Of a DNA stretch of 9,147 nt, positions 5,813-9,147 are shown one piece after another. Position 1 is the first letter of the stretch; the number at the start of each line of letters is the position of its first letter. This DNA comes from Acidimicrobiia bacterium (GTDB lineage: Bacteria; Actinomycetota; Acidimicrobiia; Acidimicrobiales; JACDCH01). The stretch spans positions 1 through 9,147 of the forward strand of contig JACDCH010000607.1 in the NCBI GenBank assembly GCA_013694495.1, read 5' to 3'. Made by a program: the position numbers and the translations under genes. The notes beneath the pieces are model-generated. The model ran no database searches. It worked only from the letters and a program-made list of their open reading frames with translations, and was not told the origin of the DNA.

Positions 5813-6946
5813 TCACGACAGCAAAGCCTCCACGAATTCGTCGGGATCGAACGGCACGAGGTCGTCGGCCGTCTCGCCGAGACCCACCAGCTTGACCGGA
5901 ATTCCCAGCTCGTGCTGGATCGCCAGGACGATGCCGCCCTTGGCCGACCCGTCGAGCTTGGTGAGCACGACCCCGGTGACCTCGACGGCCTCGGTGAACT
6001 CCCTCGCCTGCACGAGGCCGTTCTGGCCGGTCGTGGCGTCGATGACCAGCAGGACCTCGCTCACGGTGCCGGCGCCCTTCTCGGCCACCCGCCGCACCTT
6101 GCGCAGCTCGTCCATGAGGTTCGACTTCGTGTGCAGGCGGCCGGCGGTGTCGGCCAGCACGAGGTCGCTCCCCCGGGCTGCGGCCGCCTCGACCGCGTCG
6201 AAGATCACCGAAGACGGGTCGGCGCCCTCGCCGCCCCGCACGAAGTGGGCGTCGCTGCGCTCGGCCCACAGGCCCAGCTGCTCGGCCGCCGCGGCCCGGA
6301 ACGTGTCGCCCGCGGCCATGGTGACCGTGCGCCCCTCGGCGGCCTGGGCCGCCCCGACCTTGCCGATGGTGGTGGTCTTGCCGACGCCGTTGACGCCGAC
6401 GAAGAGCCACACCGACGGTGGGGTGTCAGCGAGCTCCAACGTGCGATCGGCCTCGAGCCGGGCCTTGAGCTCGGCCTTGAGCAGCTCGGTCAGGTCGGCC
6501 GGCTCCTTGATGCCCTCCGCCTTGACCGCCGTGCGCAGGCCGGCGAGCAGGTCGCCCGTGAGCCCGACCCCGACGTCGGCCCGGATCATCGACTCCTCGA
6601 GGTCGTCCCAGGTGTCCTCGTCGATCGTGGACCGGCCCAGGAACCCGCTGAACGCGCCCCGCGCCTTGGAGATGCGATCGCGGAAGCGGGGCCGGACCGG
6701 GGCCTCGACGACCTCGACCTCGGGCTCCGGCGGGGCCTCGACGACGTCGGGCTCGGGCTCGAGGACGATCGTCGAGCCCGGTTCGTCGCGCTCGACGGGC
6801 GGCGCCGGCCGGGTCGGGCGGGACGGCAGCGGCCGGGTCGGGGGCGGCTCGAGCTCGACGCCCCGGCCTCTGCGGCGGGTGGCGACCAGCGCCGCTGTGC
6901 CGCCGAGCACCACGAGGACGGCCAGCAGGATCAGGACGATTTCCAT
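5813..6946 (-). CDS. ftsY: SRP receptor FtsY
   Basis: FtsY is the membrane-associated SRP GTPase that docks Ffh-ribosome complexes at the translocon. The 377-residue protein starts with a transmembrane helix (2-22, EIVLILLAVLVVLGGTAALVA) followed by Arg-rich residues, then a Pro/Glu-rich acidic linker (30-88). The N domain covers about 89-175 and the G domain follows. G-domain motifs are GVNGVGKTTT (184-193), AAGDTFRAAAAEQL (211-224), DTAGR (266-270), VIDATTGQNG (301-310) and TKLDGSAKGG (329-338), with the C-terminal GLGETADDLVPFD (355-367). The membrane-anchored N-terminus is common in Actinomycetota. The start is ATG at 6944-6946; no Shine-Dalgarno, but TACCGT lies 9 bases upstream. In many relatives smc precedes ftsY; here moxR diverges instead. 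Confidence 0.98.
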   Translation of the reverse strand: MEIVLILLAVLVVLGGTAALVATRRRGRGVELEPPPTRPLPSRPTRPAPPVERDEPGSTIVLEPEPDVVEAPPEPEVEVVEAPVRPRFRDRISKARGAFSGFLGRSTIDEDTWDDLEESMIRADVGVGLTGDLLAGLRTAVKAEGIKEPADLTELLKAELKARLEADRTLELADTPPSVWLFVGVNGVGKTTTIGKVGAAQAAEGRTVTMAAGDTFRAAAAEQLGLWAERSDAHFVRGGEGADPSSVIFDAVEAAAARGSDLVLADTAGRLHTKSNLMDELRKVRRVAEKGAGTVSEVLLVIDATTGQNGLVQAREFTEAVEVTGVVLTKLDGSAKGGIVLAIQHELGIPVKLVGLGETADDLVPFDPDEFVEALLS

Positions 6947-6955
6947 GGCCCGTCG

Positions 6956-6961
6956 ACGGTA
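6956..6961 (-). promoter_or_regulatory. Candidate -10 box of ftsY
   Basis: TACCGT on the minus strand matches TANNNT and ends 9 bases before the ftsY ATG. A weak -35 candidate TCGAGC (6979-6984, 17-base spacer) lies inside the loop of an inverted repeat. The lack of a Shine-Dalgarno suggests a near-leaderless transcript. Confidence 0.4.
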
Positions 6962-6971
6962 TCGCCTCGCT

Positions 6972-6991
6972 GCCTCGGGCTCGACCGAGGC
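6972..6991. repeat. 7-bp inverted repeat in the ftsY-moxR divergent region
   Basis: GCCTCGG (6972-6978) and CCGAGGC (6985-6991) are perfect inverted arms around a 6-base spacer. It sits about 10 bases upstream of the candidate ftsY -10 and overlaps the -35 position, where an operator would be expected. No transcript is expected to end here because the flanking genes diverge. The rest of the 200-base gap 6947-7146 holds three CGTCCG copies (7002-7024) and no gene. Confidence 0.4.
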
Positions 6992-7131
6992 GCCTGTTCT
7001 ACGTCCGGCCGACCCGTCCGTCCGGGACCGGCGCTACCCGCCGAAGGCCGCCAAACGCCGGTTGGGCGGGCACGCTCCAGCGACGGACGAAGTGAGCCGT
7101 CAGGCGAACGGAGCCGGAGCGAGCGGAGACA

Positions 7132-7137
7132 TAGCGT
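7132..7137 (+). promoter_or_regulatory. Candidate -10 box of moxR
   Basis: TAGCGT matches TANNNT and ends 9 bases before the first moxR ATG. The nearest GGAG (7125-7128) is 18 bases from the ATG, too far to serve as its ribosome site. No convincing -35 is seen. Confidence 0.4.
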
Positions 7138-7146
7138 GTCGCACCC

Positions 7147-8357
<1,211 letters not shown>

Positions 8358-8361
<4 letters not shown>

Positions 8362-9147
8362 CGACGCCGGCGGGTGTCGCCGGCGCCAGCGCCACGTCCG
8401 AGGTGCTGCGCCGGCTCGAGCTCAGCGTCACGCGCCGCCTCGATGGCCTCCTCCACGGCGACCACCGGGGCCTCGTCCCCGGGCACGGCTCCGACCCGGG
8501 GGAGACGCGGCTCTACCAGCCCGGCGACGACGTGCGCCGGATCGACTGGAACGTCACCGCCCGCATGCAGACCACGTACGTGCGGGAGACGATCGCCGAC
8601 CGCGAGCTCGAGACGTGGCTGCTCGTCGACCTGTCGGCCAGCCTCGAGTTCGGCACCGCCAACAGCACGAAGCGCGACGTGGCCCTGGCCGGCTGCGCGG
8701 CCGTCGGCTTCCTCACGTCGCGGGGCGGCAACCGGATCGGGGCCGTGATCGCCTCGGGCAGCTCCCCGGGCGCGATCGTTCCCGCCCGGGGCGGCCGCGA
8801 CCACCTTCGGGCCGTGCTGCACCGGGTGCAGACCACGCCGATCGTCGACGGCTCCGGTGCCACCGACCTCAGCACCGCCCTCGACCGCCTCAGCCGGGCC
8901 ATGCGCCGCCGCGGGCTGGCCGTCGTGGTGTCGGACTGGCTCGACGGCGACCCCGGGGCCGCCCGCCCGCCGTGGGAGCAGGCGCTGCGCCGGCTGTCGG
9001 TGCGCCACGACACGCTGTGCATCGAGGTCGTCGACCCACGCGAGCTCGAGCTGCCCGACGTCGGCGTGATCGAGCTCGTCGACCCCGAGACCGGCCGGCA
9101 CCGCGACGTCGACACCGGCGACCGCCGGCTCCGGGCCCGCTACGCCG
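8358..9147 (+). CDS. DUF58 / vWA-domain protein (3' end beyond the window)
   Basis: The usual partner of MoxR ATPases; the molecular function is not settled. 263 codons are visible and the frame is open to the edge, so the gene is partial. The N-terminal part has the DUF58 signature: EVLRRLELSVTRRLDGLLHG (15-34), RGLVPGHGSD and YQPGDDVRRIDWNVTAR (53-69). A vWA-like domain follows with a MIDAS-type D-x-S-x-S at D91-L-S-A-S95 in LLVDLSASLEFG, a candidate Thr in GATDLSTAL (T169) and VVVSDWLDGD (D193). The start is TTG at 8358-8360, overlapping the moxR stop as TTGA. It puts the conserved N-terminus about 15 residues in; a GTG at codon 16 would cut into it. A membrane segment is not seen in the visible part. 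Membrane attachment of this family varies. Confidence 0.88.

Noticed and set aside
4741..5895. 384-codon plus-strand frame starting at GTG 4741
   Set aside because: Arg/Pro-rich and off-frame relative to the acetyltransferase; it runs across the BON gene and into ftsY.

Overview
The window is GC-rich bacterial chromosomal DNA. Codon use is strongly G/C-ending, GTG and TTG starts are frequent, FtsY has an N-terminal membrane anchor, and the gene order is ffh-rpsP-khpA-rimM-(insert)-trmD-rplS. Together these point to the Actinomycetota. An Acidimicrobiia-like lineage would fit, but that is an inference from overall flavour, not from a marker I can prove. No IS, phage, CRISPR, tRNA or rRNA signature is visible. 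This is mostly a housekeeping locus, not an obvious accessory island.

Layout. Minus strand, right to left: ftsY (SRP receptor); a small membrane-anchored YtxH-like/BON protein; ffh (SRP GTPase); rpsP (S16); khpA (KH RNA-binding protein); rimM (30S maturation factor); an inserted class I SAM methyltransferase; trmD (tRNA m1G37 methyltransferase); and rplS (L19), whose stop lies 50 bases from the left edge. Plus strand: a GNAT acetyltransferase between ffh and the BON gene, and at the right edge a moxR-type AAA+ ATPase followed by a DUF58/vWA gene that runs off the end. The DUF58 gene starts at a TTG overlapping the moxR stop.

How the genes fit together. Ffh and FtsY are the two GTPases of co-translational membrane targeting. 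rpsP, khpA, rimM, trmD and rplS serve ribosome and tRNA maturation, and several of these genes are joined by 4-base GTGA/ATGA start-stop overlaps that suggest translational coupling. MoxR plus DUF58 is a known pair, thought to be a chaperone-like AAA+ with a vWA partner.

The most interesting signals are not protein genes. (1) Between ftsY and the BON gene there are two long inverted repeats that share a 5-base arm. One would bury the BON start codon and part of its Shine-Dalgarno in a 13-bp stem; the other is a strong 13-bp bulged hairpin upstream. This looks like a possible RNA switch or a terminator/attenuator. (2) Four genes without a Shine-Dalgarno (methyltransferase, ffh, ftsY, moxR) each carry a TANNNT -10-like hexamer exactly 9-10 bases before the start codon, which suggests near-leaderless transcripts. 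I found no convincing new multi-gene system.
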